From positions 186,001 to 250,000 of the forward strand of contig NZ_JBBCJO010000004.1 in assembly GCF_037190085.1 (NCBI RefSeq): 64,000 nucleotides of DNA, given 5' to 3'. The notes under the pieces were generated by a model that was not told where the DNA came from, did not search any database, and saw only the letters and a program-made list of their open reading frames with translations. A program made the translations under genes and the position numbers. Positions within the stretch are counted from its first letter, which is position 1; every line of letters starts with the position of its first letter. The DNA is from Gemmatimonas aurantiaca. GTDB lineage: Bacteria; Gemmatimonadota; Gemmatimonadetes; Gemmatimonadales; Gemmatimonadaceae. Below, in pieces: positions 45,121 to 54,087 of this stretch.

Positions 45121-45196
45121 GTCCCGAGCGTTCCCGCGCGCGCAGCGTCTGACGCGCGGGGCTGAACTCGAACGGGTCCGACTGGAAGGGAAGCGA

Positions 45197-45475
45197 GTGC
45201 GCAGCGCGTCCATCGAGGCGCGTACCACCGCTTCCCTTCTTGCGTTTCCACGCGTGGGGTTCGTCGTGCCGCGTTACAAGCATTCCGCTGTCGCGCGCAA
45301 TCGCCTGAAACGGCGGCTGCGCGAACTCGTACGATTGCATGTGTTGCCCACCACGCCTCCCTGTGATGCCGTGCTCCGCGTGGGGCCCTCGGCGTATCAC
45401 CGGTCGTTCGAGGCGTTGCGCGACGAGGTGCAGCAGCTCGCCGCGCGGCTCGCGCGTCTCCACATCGCGCCATGA
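45197..45475 (+). CDS. rnpA: RNase P protein component; conserved N-terminus lies upstream of the first canonical start
   Basis: From GTG 45197 the product is 92 residues with the family's HSAVARNRLKRRLRELVR (RNR motif). In the same frame, however, the open reading frame extends upstream to the TGA at 45050-45052. The stretch from about 45122 encodes ESRAFPRAQRLTRGAELERV, which is the conserved RnpA N-terminus with its RNA-cleft phenylalanine. No ATG, GTG or TTG occurs in that upstream part. A non-canonical start (CTG at 45149 or further up) is therefore likely, otherwise the protein would lack about 25 conserved residues. It ends by overlapping yidD (ATGA). Confidence 0.85.
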   Translation: MRSASIEARTTASLLAFPRVGFVVPRYKHSAVARNRLKRRLRELVRLHVLPTTPPCDAVLRVGPSAYHRSFEALRDEVQQLAARLARLHIAP

Positions 45476-45681
45476 GACAGCTCCTGATCCTTTTTGTCCG
45501 CGGATATCAGGTCACGCTCTCGCCCATCTTCGGAGGGGCGTGCCGGTATTATCCTTCGTGCTCCGCCTACGCCATCGAGGCGCTGGAAAAACACGGCGCA
45601 CTCCGCGGCGGATGGCTGGCGCTGCGTCGTATTGCCCGCTGTCACCCGTTCCGCCCCGGAGGCTTCGATCCGGTGCCCTGA
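45472..45681 (+). CDS. yidD: Membrane protein insertion efficiency factor YidD
   Basis: 69 residues. VRGYQVTLSPIFGGACRYYPSCSAYAIEALEKHG with the two conserved cysteines and RCHPFRPGGFDPVP define YidD. It lies between rnpA and yidC as in most bacteria and overlaps rnpA by four bases. YidD assists YidC-dependent membrane insertion at the inner leaflet. Confidence 0.96.
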   Translation: MRQLLILFVRGYQVTLSPIFGGACRYYPSCSAYAIEALEKHGALRGGWLALRRIARCHPFRPGGFDPVP

Positions 45682-45738
45682 GCGCCGGATCCGGAGCCCG
45701 CAGCCCAAGCGCCGCCAGGCGCCACCCTCATCCCTCTC

Positions 45739-47463
45739 ATGGAACCACGCCGCATCGCTCTCGCCGTCGTTTTGATGGCCGCGGTCCTGATTCTGACGCC
45801 GTACCTCTTCCCCACGCCGAAACCGCAGCCGGGAAGCACGCCTGTTGCCGCCGATACCCTTCGTGATTCGCTGCGGGACACCACGGCGGCAGCCGCTGCG
45901 GCGCGTCTCGGCGCCGGCGCTGCCACGAATCCGGCGACGGGCGCCACAGCGGGGAGCACCGGGGGGGTGGCCGGTGATTCGCTCGCGCCGGCAGCCGTGG
46001 CGGTGGATACCACCGTCGTGAAGACGGCCCTGGCCGACTATCGCACGAGCAATCGCGGCGCGTCGCTCGTCGGCGCGACGATGACGCGCTATCAGGCCCT
46101 CTCCAACAAGGGCCGCACCCGTGGCGGTCCGGTGGAACTGGCATCGTCGGGTGACCGGTTGCTGACCTTCCGGCTCGTCGTGCCCGGTGACACGATCGCG
46201 CTCGACAAGCAGATCTTCCGCACGACCGAAAGCACGACCGGCGATGTCAGCACCGTGCGGTACGAGACGGAACTCGCCGCCGCGGCCGGCGCGGCGCGGC
46301 AGGTGTCGATCACGTATTCGTTTCTCCCCGACAGCTATCGCGTGAATGTCGCCGCGACGGTGTCGGGGGTGCCCGACAACAGCTTCCTGCTCATCGATCT
46401 GCCGCACGCCTTCCGCAGCTCGGAAGCGGATACGGCGGAGGACCACAATCATCTGGCGTACGCGTACAAGCCCGAACTGAGCGGCGCCAAAGGCGTGACG
46501 TTCCGCTCGCTCGATCCGGGGGAGCGGCGCATCGAACCCGGTCCCATCACGTGGGCCGTGGCGAAGAACAAGTATTTCATTCTCGGTGTGCTGGCGCCCA
46601 AGGGCGGGGCGAATTTCGCGGAAGCCAACTTCACCGGCGGACCGCGCGTGGCCAAGGTCGCCACACGGAGCGAAGGCACGCTGCTGGCTTCGCTCAAGAG
46701 CGGTACGGTCGCCTTCGAGATGTACGTGGGGCCCCAGGAGTTCAAGCGTCTCGTGGCCATGGGCCGGGAGTTCGAAACATCGAATCCCTACGGCGGCTGG
46801 ATCCAGGGCCTCGTGCAACCGTTCGCGACGATGGTCATCCGCCTGCTGCTCTGGATGAAGGCCACGCTGGGAGTCTCGTACGGCTGGATTCTCGTGATCT
46901 TCGGCATCGCCGTGCGCGTGATCCTGTGGCCGCTCAATCAGAAGGCCATGCGCAGCTCCATGGCCATGCAGCGCATTCAGCCGGAACTGCAGGCCATTCA
47001 GGCGCGCTACAAGGGTGATCCGCAGAAGCTGCAGGCGGCGATGATGCAGGTGTACAAGGAGCACGGCATGAGCCCCTTCAGCTCCCTGTCGGGGTGTCTG
47101 CCGATGCTGATCCCGCTGCCGGTGTTCTTCGCGCTGTTCTTCGTGTTCCAGAACACCATCGAGTTCCGCGGCGTGCCGTTCCTCTGGTTCCCCGACATCT
47201 CGGTGAAGGATCCGTACTACATCATCCCGATCCTCGTGGCGATCACGGCCCTCGTGCTGTCGTGGATCGGCATGCGGGGCATCAAGGCCAACGAGCAGCA
47301 GAAGATGATGATGTACCTGATGCCGGCGATGATGCTGATCTTCTTCTTCAACATCGCGTCGGGTCTGAACCTGTACTACTTCATCCAGAACCTCGCGTCG
47401 CTGCCGCAGCAGTGGCTCATCTCACGTGAGCGGACCCGAGCGGCGCCGCTCGTGCGGGGATAG
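45739..47463 (+). CDS. yidC: Membrane protein insertase YidC
   Basis: 574 residues. An N-terminal membrane helix is followed by a Thr/Ala-rich linker and a periplasmic beta domain of the Gram-negative YidC type. The conserved insertase core then has five helices: GVSYGWILVIFGIAVRVILWPLNQKAMRS (with the hydrophilic-groove Arg), a cytoplasmic hairpin, SGCLPMLIPLPVFFALF, YYIIPILVAITALVLSW and MMLIFFFNIASGLNLYYFIQN. The large periplasmic domain indicates a double-membraned cell envelope. It is followed 54 bases later by mnmE. Confidence 0.97.
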   Translation: MEPRRIALAVVLMAAVLILTPYLFPTPKPQPGSTPVAADTLRDSLRDTTAAAAAARLGAGAATNPATGATAGSTGGVAGDSLAPAAVAVDTTVVKTALADYRTSNRGASLVGATMTRYQALSNKGRTRGGPVELASSGDRLLTFRLVVPGDTIALDKQIFRTTESTTGDVSTVRYETELAAAAGAARQVSITYSFLPDSYRVNVAATVSGVPDNSFLLIDLPHAFRSSEADTAEDHNHLAYAYKPELSGAKGVTFRSLDPGERRIEPGPITWAVAKNKYFILGVLAPKGGANFAEANFTGGPRVAKVATRSEGTLLASLKSGTVAFEMYVGPQEFKRLVAMGREFETSNPYGGWIQGLVQPFATMVIRLLLWMKATLGVSYGWILVIFGIAVRVILWPLNQKAMRSSMAMQRIQPELQAIQARYKGDPQKLQAAMMQVYKEHGMSPFSSLSGCLPMLIPLPVFFALFFVFQNTIEFRGVPFLWFPDISVKDPYYIIPILVAITALVLSWIGMRGIKANEQQKMMMYLMPAMMLIFFFNIASGLNLYYFIQNLASLPQQWLISRERTRAAPLVRG

Positions 47464-47517
47464 TCCGCGCACGAACCGCGGATGCGCCGCGAACACACGA
47501 CGGACGACACCAGGACG

Positions 47518-48930
47518 ATGTCGCAGGACGGTTCCACCAGCCATTTCACCTCCCTGCTGCCGGGCGACGACGATACGATCGTCGCTCTGGCCACGGCCCC
47601 GGGGCGGGGCGCGGTGGCGCTGATTCGACTCTCGGGGGCGCGGGCGGTGATCATCGCTCGCGCCCTTGGTGCATATGCGTCGGGCCAACCCGAGGCACGC
47701 CATGCCCTGCGCGCGATGCTGCACGATCCGCACACGCACGAGCCACTCGACGACGTGCTCGTCACCTGGTTCGCGCCGCCGCGCTCCTATACCGGCGAAG
47801 AGGTCGTGGAGATCACGACACATGGCGGCACCATCGCGCCCAGTCGTGTGCAGGCCGCGTGCATTGCCGCGGGGGCCCGTCCGGCACTGCCCGGGGAGTT
47901 CACGCGCCGTGCGGTGCTCAATGGACGTCTCGATCTACTGCAGGCCGAAGCCGTCGCCGACATCATCGATGCACGCACCTCGGCCATGCAGGAACAGGCG
48001 CTGGCACAACTCGATGGTGGACTCTCGCGGCGGCTGCTCGCACTGCGCGAGGACGTGGTGCATCTGGAAGCGCTGATCGCCTACGACATCGACTTCCCCG
48101 AAGAAGACGACGGACCGATCGCGCGATCGCGGGTCACCGATGCGGCCCGATCCCTGCGGGATGCACTCGATGCGCTGCTGCGCACGGCGCCAGGTGGCGC
48201 GCTGGTGCGGGACGGCGCGCTGGTGGTGCTCGCGGGCCCACCCAATGCCGGCAAGTCGTCGCTGTTCAATGCACTGCTGGGGCAATCGCGCGCCATCGTC
48301 ACCGCGGTGCCCGGCACGACCCGTGATGCGATCGAAGCGCTGCTCGATCGCCGGCCCATGCCGCTCCGTCTCGTGGATACCGCGGGCTTGCGTGACACCG
48401 AGGATCCGGTCGAACGGCTCGGCATCGAGGTCAGCCACCGCTATCTGGCCGAAGCCCACGTGGTGCTGGCCTGTGGCGATCATCCGGACGACGTGATGCG
48501 CACGTTCGATGTCGTGCGGACGCGCACCACCGGCGCCGTGCTGGCCGTGCGGACCAAGTGGGATCTGCGGGAAGGCGACGGATGGGTGGGTCATCGCGAC
48601 GCGCTGCGCGATGTGCTCTGCGTGAGCGCGGAAACGGGGGCTGGTCTTGCGGAACTGCTCGCGGCCATCGATCGCGCCATCCAGGATACGGCGCCGGTAT
48701 CGACGACCGGCGACGTGGTGATCACCCGTGAGCGGCATCGTCATGGACTCACACGCGCCCGCGATGAGGTGACGGCGTTTCTCGAGGTGTGGTCCGCGCA
48801 GGCGTTGCCGGCTCCGGTTGCCGCGGTGCATCTTCTGAGCGCACGGGATGCCCTCGGTGAACTCATCGGCACGATCGACACTGAGGATGTGCTCGATCGG
48901 GTGTTCCGGGATTTTTGTATCGGGAAGTGA
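47518..48930 (+). CDS. mnmE: tRNA modification GTPase MnmE
   Basis: 470 residues from ATG 47518; an in-frame ATG 36 bases earlier is possible. The N-terminal formyl-THF-binding domain contains ATAPGRGAVALIRLSG and SYTGEEVVEITTHGG. The G domain has GPPNAGKSSLFNALLG (P-loop) and GTTRDAIEAL with the DTAGLRDTEDPVERLGIE switch II. The C-terminal FCIGK includes the catalytic cysteine. MnmE works with MnmG, whose gene is 43 kb away in the window. The last bases overlap the start of the DUF1016 remnant. Confidence 0.97.
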   Translation: MSQDGSTSHFTSLLPGDDDTIVALATAPGRGAVALIRLSGARAVIIARALGAYASGQPEARHALRAMLHDPHTHEPLDDVLVTWFAPPRSYTGEEVVEITTHGGTIAPSRVQAACIAAGARPALPGEFTRRAVLNGRLDLLQAEAVADIIDARTSAMQEQALAQLDGGLSRRLLALREDVVHLEALIAYDIDFPEEDDGPIARSRVTDAARSLRDALDALLRTAPGGALVRDGALVVLAGPPNAGKSSLFNALLGQSRAIVTAVPGTTRDAIEALLDRRPMPLRLVDTAGLRDTEDPVERLGIEVSHRYLAEAHVVLACGDHPDDVMRTFDVVRTRTTGAVLAVRTKWDLREGDGWVGHRDALRDVLCVSAETGAGLAELLAAIDRAIQDTAPVSTTGDVVITRERHRHGLTRARDEVTAFLEVWSAQALPAPVAAVHLLSARDALGELIGTIDTEDVLDRVFRDFCIGK

Positions 48931-49292
48931 CGCAGCGCATCTTGAGGAACGTCGTCCATGTCGCGCAAACAGCCAACGCCACGCTGACGATGCTGTATTG
49001 GCATGTCGGCCATCGTCTGCACGAGGAAGTTCTGAAAGACGGCAGGGCCGAGTACGGCGAGCAGATTTTGCCGACACTGTCGGCAAAATTGGTGCGGGAC
49101 TACGGTCAGGGGTTCAGCGCCCGGAACCTGGCCCATATCCCCGATGTGAAGGTGTTACAAGCACAGCTGCATCGCGCCGTCGAATTGGCACGCGAACGGA
49201 CAGCCGGACCAGCTTTGCCGCCTCCCGATGCACGCAACACCCCCCGACCGAAACCCGGGCGGAAAAAAGGGCGTGTCGATGACAACGAATGA
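48915..49292 (+). pseudogene. Internally deleted DUF1016 (YhcG-type) nuclease remnant
   Basis: The 125-codon frame joins two ends of a much longer protein. Residues 1-72 match the DUF1016 N-terminal domain (LTMLYWHVGHRLHEEVL, RAEYGEQILPTLSAKLVRDYGQGFSARNL). Immediately after comes HIPDVKVLQAQLHRAVELARER, which resembles the family's extreme C-terminus. The PDDEXK catalytic part in between (usually more than 200 residues) is missing with the frame kept. The tail is Pro/Arg/Lys-rich. It begins (TTG) inside the mnmE 3' end. Nuclease function is lost; a small DNA- or RNA-binding product is conceivable. Confidence 0.75.
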
Positions 49293-49334
49293 TCCAGGCG
49301 AAGAAGTGCAACCGCCGGCTGTACGAGCTGTGAC

Positions 49335-50291
49335 TCAGCTCACCACCGTCAGCCGCGGTCGCTCCATCACCGGCTCCGCGGCGGCCAGCAATTCTTCCGC
49401 GCTGGCGCGCACCGACCAGGAGAATCCGCGCGCGTTGATGGCGGGTTCGACCATGCGCGCACCGAGGAAGTAGCCGGCGCGTTCGGGGAGCACCACCCGA
49501 TCGACGGTGCGGGCTTCGTCGCTCATGCCGCCCGAGAGATACCGCAGACGGAGTCCGAGCGCGGCCCGATCGAAATCGCGGCTGGCGGCCCGCAGCAGCA
49601 CGGGTTCGACTTCACGCGTGCGTGCGTACTGCCGGCGGGCAAAGCCGAAGTATTCCCACGTCGCATGACCGGGGCTCACGGCCCGCGAGACGTGCACGGC
49701 GAGACCCTCGTTCACGAGCAGTTCGCGCAGCGCGGCCTGACGCCCCGTCTCCCAGTACGAGTAATAACCGCCGGCGTCGTGCACGAGGTCGCGCATCGTG
49801 CTGCGGCTGGTGGGCGAGGTGTACCGCACGACGTGCGCGATTTCGTGCGCCAGCCACAGCGGGATCAGCTCGGGGTCGAGTCCCAGCCCCTGCGTGTCGG
49901 GGTTGGCCACACCGGTGAAGTGCTCGAGACACACGAAGGCCACGCCGCGGCCTTCCACGACCAGTTCACCCGCGTTGGCGGCGCCCACGCCCACCATGAG
50001 CACGATGTCGTAGCCCACGTCGATGTCGAGCAGCGTGCGGACTTTGTCTTCGGTGCCGCGGGCCAGCGCCACGATGTCCGTGGTGGCCAGCAGCGTGCGC
50101 AGATCGCTGCGGTCGGCGGCGATGGTGGCCCGCACCACTTCGTCGAAGTGGGGGCCCGACGGCTCGAGGACGTAGTTGTCCCAGTACGCCGTGAGCAGCG
50201 TGCGATGGCGCTCGAAATACGCGAGATACGCCGCGTGACGATCGTCGGCGTCGAGTACGGCGAGAAAATCGGGAACGAGATTGATCAACAT
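49335..50291 (-). CDS. Putative Zn-dependent peptidase (HExxH), DUF2268-like
   Basis: 318 residues from ATG 50291. IPLWLAHEIAHVVRY carries an HExxH motif and NEGLAVHVSRAVSP supplies a downstream Glu that could be the third ligand, the layout of gluzincin-type predicted proteases such as DUF2268. There is no signal peptide from this start. A longer in-frame version from 50402 would add 37 Arg-rich residues and is not favoured. No function beyond likely peptidase can be assigned. It is transcribed away from the DUF2225 gene. Confidence 0.7.
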   Translation of the reverse strand: MLINLVPDFLAVLDADDRHAAYLAYFERHRTLLTAYWDNYVLEPSGPHFDEVVRATIAADRSDLRTLLATTDIVALARGTEDKVRTLLDIDVGYDIVLMVGVGAANAGELVVEGRGVAFVCLEHFTGVANPDTQGLGLDPELIPLWLAHEIAHVVRYTSPTSRSTMRDLVHDAGGYYSYWETGRQAALRELLVNEGLAVHVSRAVSPGHATWEYFGFARRQYARTREVEPVLLRAASRDFDRAALGLRLRYLSGGMSDEARTVDRVVLPERAGYFLGARMVEPAINARGFSWSVRASAEELLAAAEPVMERPRLTVVS

Positions 50292-50607
50292 CAACAACCC
50301 GGACTCGGGAAGCCGGCGCGATCGTGGAATACCGCGTACCACTCGCCGAACAGACGCGTGAAGAAGACGGGGCAAGATAGTCCGCAAAAGATGCCACAAC
50401 AAGGCGCGGGTCCGATACCACGCGCATGGCCGGGGTTTCTACGGCGCTTTTGGGACACGGTGCGGTTCAACTTGCCCTCCGATCGTGCCGACACTCCACA
50501 ACGAACCGGAAACCGTGCCGGTCGCCGCCGCGCCGGTACACACGCCAACGCGCAGTCGATCGCACCCACAGATCGCACCCGCAGATCGTACCGAATACGC
50601 TCCCGTC
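50292..50607. other. Divergent promoter interval
   Basis: 316 bases between the divergent peptidase and DUF2225 genes. It contains a 13-bp direct repeat, ATCGCACCC(A/G)CAG at 50559-50571 and 50572-50584, just before a TACGCT -10-like hexamer (50596-50601). No gene is evident. Confidence 0.5.
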
Positions 50608-51261
50608 ATGACGACTCTCGATCTCATTGACCTCACCTGCCCCGTCTGCGCGCGCGCGTTCCGCTCGCAAACGGTCGTGGCGACCAATGGACATGGCGGC
50701 AAGCGCACCGATTTCCACGAACGCGCCACGGGAATGCAACCGTTGCCGTATTTCGTCCATCTGTGCATCCAGTGCGGATATGCCGGCGTGACGCGCGATT
50801 TCAACGACGAGGTGGTGCTCAGCGATCTGCTGCGCGAATACGTCTGGGATGATCTCGCACCCGTGCTGCATCAGACGTTTCCGTCGGGCTCGCTCAAATA
50901 CGAACATGCGGCCAAAGTGGCCGAATGGCAGGGGTATGAACCGCGTTATCTCGCCGATCTGTATCTGCGTGCGGCGTGGTGTTGCGTGGACGAGCAGGAC
51001 ACCGAGGCCGAGCGCTTCTTCCGTCGCAAAGCCGCCTGGCGCTTCATGGATGCCCTCGCTGCGTTCGACAATGTCGCGACGGACGAGCGGGCCGTGATCA
51101 CGTATCTGGTGGGAGAACTCTGGCGCCGGATCGGCGACGAACGACAGGCCGCCGCATGGTTCGACCGCGTGATCACCGAAATCACCGATCCCGTCGAACA
51201 GAGCTGGGTGATGGCGACCGCGCACCAGCAGAAGACCGATCCGCGCGAATGGTTTTCCTGA
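50608..51261 (+). CDS. DUF2225 family protein
   Basis: 217 residues. The N-terminal zinc-ribbon-like part has TCPVC at residues 10-14 and LCIQCGYAG further on, followed by an all-helical TPR-like region (YLADLYLRAAWCCVDEQDTEAERFFRRKAAWRFMDALA...). This is the DUF2225 layout; the function is unknown. TACGCT ends exactly 6 nt before the ATG, and no Shine-Dalgarno is seen, so a leaderless start is proposed; this also rules out the longer frame beginning at 50485. Confidence 0.88.
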   Translation: MTTLDLIDLTCPVCARAFRSQTVVATNGHGGKRTDFHERATGMQPLPYFVHLCIQCGYAGVTRDFNDEVVLSDLLREYVWDDLAPVLHQTFPSGSLKYEHAAKVAEWQGYEPRYLADLYLRAAWCCVDEQDTEAERFFRRKAAWRFMDALAAFDNVATDERAVITYLVGELWRRIGDERQAAAWFDRVITEITDPVEQSWVMATAHQQKTDPREWFS

Positions 51262-51332
51262 CCGGTCCGGACCGGCGCTGATCCGCGTGGTTCCTCGACG
51301 CGCCCGGATCAGTCCGTCGGGTTCAACCAGGT

Positions 51333-51980
51333 TCACCGCGTGCCGAACAACCGGTCGCCCGCGTCACCCAGACCGGGCAGGATGTACCCGTGTTCGTTGA
51401 GCTGGCGATCGAGCGAGGCGGCCAGAATGGGCACGTCGGGATGATCTTTCGACAACCGTGCCACACCTTCCCGTGCGGCCACGAGACAGAGAAACCGGAT
51501 CCGCGACGCGCCCGCGCGCTTGAGTGAGGAAACGGCCGCCGAGGCACTGCCGCCGGTGGCGAGCATGGGATCGAGCAGCAGGAAATCCCGTTCGCTCACG
51601 TCGCCGGGCACCTTGAAGTAATAGTCCACCGGCTCGAGGGTGTCGTGATCGCGGTAGAGACCGATATGTCCCACGCGTGCCGACGGGATCAGGCGCAGAA
51701 TGCCTTCCACCATGCCCAGTCCGGCACGCAGAATGGGCACCAGCGTGAGTTTCTTCCCGCGCACACTCCAGCCATTCGTGGTCTCGAGCGGTGTTTCCAC
51801 CGGTATCGGTTCGAGCACCAGATCCCGGGTGGCTTCGTACGCCATCAGCATGGCGATCTCGTCCACGAGTTCCTTGAACTGCTTCGTGGGCGTGGCGCGG
51901 TCGCGCAGCAGCGTGAGCTTGTGACGCACCAGCGGGTGGTCTACGATGCTCAGCGTGGGAAAGTCGAGCGGGGAAGACAT
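51333..51980 (-). CDS. upp: Uracil phosphoribosyltransferase
   Basis: 215 residues from ATG 51980. Upp salvages uracil with PRPP to UMP. VRHKLTLLRDRATPTKQFKELVDEI, LVPILRAGLGMVEG, the PRPP loop LLLDPMLATGGSA and the C-terminal GDAGDRLFGT uracil-binding region are all present. TACCTT (complement of 51989-51994) ends 8 nt before the ATG. The start codon shares the CATG tetranucleotide with the divergent DUF2156 gene, so the two starts overlap by two bases. Confidence 0.96.
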   Translation of the reverse strand: MSSPLDFPTLSIVDHPLVRHKLTLLRDRATPTKQFKELVDEIAMLMAYEATRDLVLEPIPVETPLETTNGWSVRGKKLTLVPILRAGLGMVEGILRLIPSARVGHIGLYRDHDTLEPVDYYFKVPGDVSERDFLLLDPMLATGGSASAAVSSLKRAGASRIRFLCLVAAREGVARLSKDHPDVPILAASLDRQLNEHGYILPGLGDAGDRLFGTR

Positions 51981-53451
51981 GAGGGGTGAAGGTAGCCCGT
52001 CCGATACGGTCCTCGCCATCGTGCATGCCGAGGGGCGCACCGCGACGGCTTTCCGCGCACTCGGCCGCGATATGACCGTGGTGTTCCCCGAACCGGGATC
52101 GTTCGTCGCCTATGCCGAGGTGCCCGGCGGGGTGGTGACCGCCGGAGAACCGGTGGGCCCACCGGAGCGGCTGGTGCCCGTCGTGGAGGCCTTCGCCGCG
52201 CAGTACACCCTGCAGGACATCGCGCGGCACACCGCACAGCACATCACGCAACACGCCGGCCTGCAACGCCGCCGCGTCACGTTCTTCGCCACCGAAGGAC
52301 GACTCATGCAATCGCGCCGACTCGATCGCTGGTTGATCGGCGAGCAGCCGGTGTGGGATCCGCGGGAATGGGCGATGCATCTGCGCACCCATCGGTCGCT
52401 GCGCGAGCAGTTGCGTCGTGCGAAGGCCAAGGGCGTCGTCAGTCACCGGATCGACGCGGCGTGTGTGATGCAACCGGAATGGCGTGCGGCGTTCGACGCA
52501 CTCATCCGACGCTGGCATGCCACGCGCAGCATGCCGGCCATGCGCTTTCTGGTAGACGTGGATCTGACGGCGGGTTGGCCGTGGCGCCGGACGTACGTGG
52601 CGATCCGTGACAATCGTCTGGCGGGGCTGCTGTCGATGGCACCCGTTCCGGCGCGCCGCGGATGGCTGCTGGAGCATCTGTTGCGCGATCCGGATGCGCC
52701 GAATGGCACGGCGGAGCTGCTGGTCGATCACGCCATGCGCGATCTGAGCGCCGAACATGCGCCGTGGGCGACACTGGGGCTCGCACCGTTGCACGGACCG
52801 ATCGCGCCGTGGCTGACCACGGTACGTCGTCTGTCGCGCCCGCTGTTCAACTTCATGGGCCTCTCCGCCTTCAAACGCAAACTGCGGCCCACGTCGTGGG
52901 AACCGATCCTGATGGCCTGGCCCCGGGAGCAAGCCGGATGGCGGGCCCTGTGGGACAGTCTGCGGGCGTTTGCCGGTGGTCCGCTCTGGCGATTCGGCGT
53001 GCGCACGATCGGCCGCGGGCCCGCGCCATTGCTGCAGCTCCTGGAGTGGCTCCTCATTCCGTGGACGCTGTTGCTGGCGTTCGCGCCCACGTCACCGTGG
53101 TTTCCATCTCCGCACGTGCACGCAGCGTGGGTGGTGTTCGACGCGGCGCTGGTGCTGGCTCTGCGTCGCCTGCGTCTGGAGTCGTCGCGACGTGGCGTGG
53201 AGGCACGGCGCCGTGCGGCCCAGCTCGCCACCGGGCTCGCCCTGGCGGTGTCGGGCGACGCCATGCTCACCATGACGGAAGCGTTGGTGTGGAATGTGCC
53301 GCACCGGCTGGGGCCGGGAGGCTGGACCCTGCTGCTGGTGGCCTGTCTCGCGCCGGCGCTCACGGCGCCGGTGTTGTGGGGCGCGTCGCGCCGCCTGAGA
53401 ATCCTGGCCACGATGCCGCCGACCTGTCCGGCGCCGGAGCCGACCCCGTAG
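51979..53451 (+). CDS. DUF2156 (phosphatidylglycerol lysyltransferase C-terminal-like) membrane protein
   Basis: 490 residues from ATG 51979. The first 340 residues contain a double GNAT-like fold, with FRALGRDMTVVFPEPGSFVAYAEVPGGVVTAGEPVGP, RRVTFFATEGRL and GTAELLVDHAMRDL, as in the C-terminal half of MprF and in DUF2156. The last 150 residues include about four hydrophobic segments. MprF-type enzymes transfer amino acids to phosphatidylglycerol; here the order (soluble domain first, membrane helices after) is reversed. The exact start is unsure because it overlaps the upp start in the opposite direction. Confidence 0.8.
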   Translation: MRGEGSPSDTVLAIVHAEGRTATAFRALGRDMTVVFPEPGSFVAYAEVPGGVVTAGEPVGPPERLVPVVEAFAAQYTLQDIARHTAQHITQHAGLQRRRVTFFATEGRLMQSRRLDRWLIGEQPVWDPREWAMHLRTHRSLREQLRRAKAKGVVSHRIDAACVMQPEWRAAFDALIRRWHATRSMPAMRFLVDVDLTAGWPWRRTYVAIRDNRLAGLLSMAPVPARRGWLLEHLLRDPDAPNGTAELLVDHAMRDLSAEHAPWATLGLAPLHGPIAPWLTTVRRLSRPLFNFMGLSAFKRKLRPTSWEPILMAWPREQAGWRALWDSLRAFAGGPLWRFGVRTIGRGPAPLLQLLEWLLIPWTLLLAFAPTSPWFPSPHVHAAWVVFDAALVLALRRLRLESSRRGVEARRRAAQLATGLALAVSGDAMLTMTEALVWNVPHRLGPGGWTLLLVACLAPALTAPVLWGASRRLRILATMPPTCPAPEPTP

Positions 53452-53460
53452 CTTGCGGGG

Positions 53461-54087
53461 ATGAGCACCAACGATCCCTCTCCGTCGTTCACCCCGCCGC
53501 GTCCCTTGCGGCGCATCGGCATCTACTGCGCGTCGAACGAAGGTGCGCGGCCCGTGTATGTGGACGCGGCACGACGAGTGGGTGCACTCGTGGCGCGCCG
53601 CGGACTCGGGATCGTGTATGGCGGAGGACGCACGGGACTCATGGGCGCGGTGGCCGATGCCGCGCTCGAGGCCGGTGGCGAGGTCATCGGTGTCATGCCC
53701 CATGGTCTCGTGGAGCGGGAAGTCGCGCACACCGGCCTCACCGCGCTGCGGGTGGTCGACTCGATGCATGAGCGCAAAGCCATGATGGCCGAACTGGCCG
53801 ATGCGTTCCTGGTGCTTCCCGGCGGCATCGGCACGTTCGAAGAATTTTTCGAGACCTGGAGCTGGGCGCAGCTCGGCGTGCATCGCAAGCCCATCGGTCT
53901 CCTGGACGTGGAAGCGTTCTGGCATCCGCTGCAGGCGTTGCTCGACCAGGTGGAGCAGGAAGGATTTCTGCGCGGCACGCCCCGATACTGGCTGCAGCAG
54001 CATCACGATCCCGAAGCGTTGCTTTCGCTGCTGGAGACGTTCGAGGCGCCTGTCGCCCGTCGCTGGCTGCGGCTGGGCGAGACCTGA
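53461..54087 (+). CDS. LOG-family protein (TIGR00730; cytokinin riboside 5'-monophosphate phosphoribohydrolase-like)
   Basis: 208 residues. RRIGIYCASNEGARPVYVDAARRVG, YGGGRTGLMGAVADAALEAGG and the diagnostic PGGIGTFEEFFETWSWAQLG are the Rossmann-like LOG motifs (PGGxGTxxE). LOG proteins hydrolyse nucleoside 5'-monophosphates at the N-glycosidic bond; in bacteria they act on purine nucleotides. The start follows the preceding stop by 9 bases. TAGCTT 6 nt upstream includes that stop codon, so it may be coincidental. Confidence 0.93.
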   Translation: MSTNDPSPSFTPPRPLRRIGIYCASNEGARPVYVDAARRVGALVARRGLGIVYGGGRTGLMGAVADAALEAGGEVIGVMPHGLVEREVAHTGLTALRVVDSMHERKAMMAELADAFLVLPGGIGTFEEFFETWSWAQLGVHRKPIGLLDVEAFWHPLQALLDQVEQEGFLRGTPRYWLQQHHDPEALLSLLETFEAPVARRWLRLGET

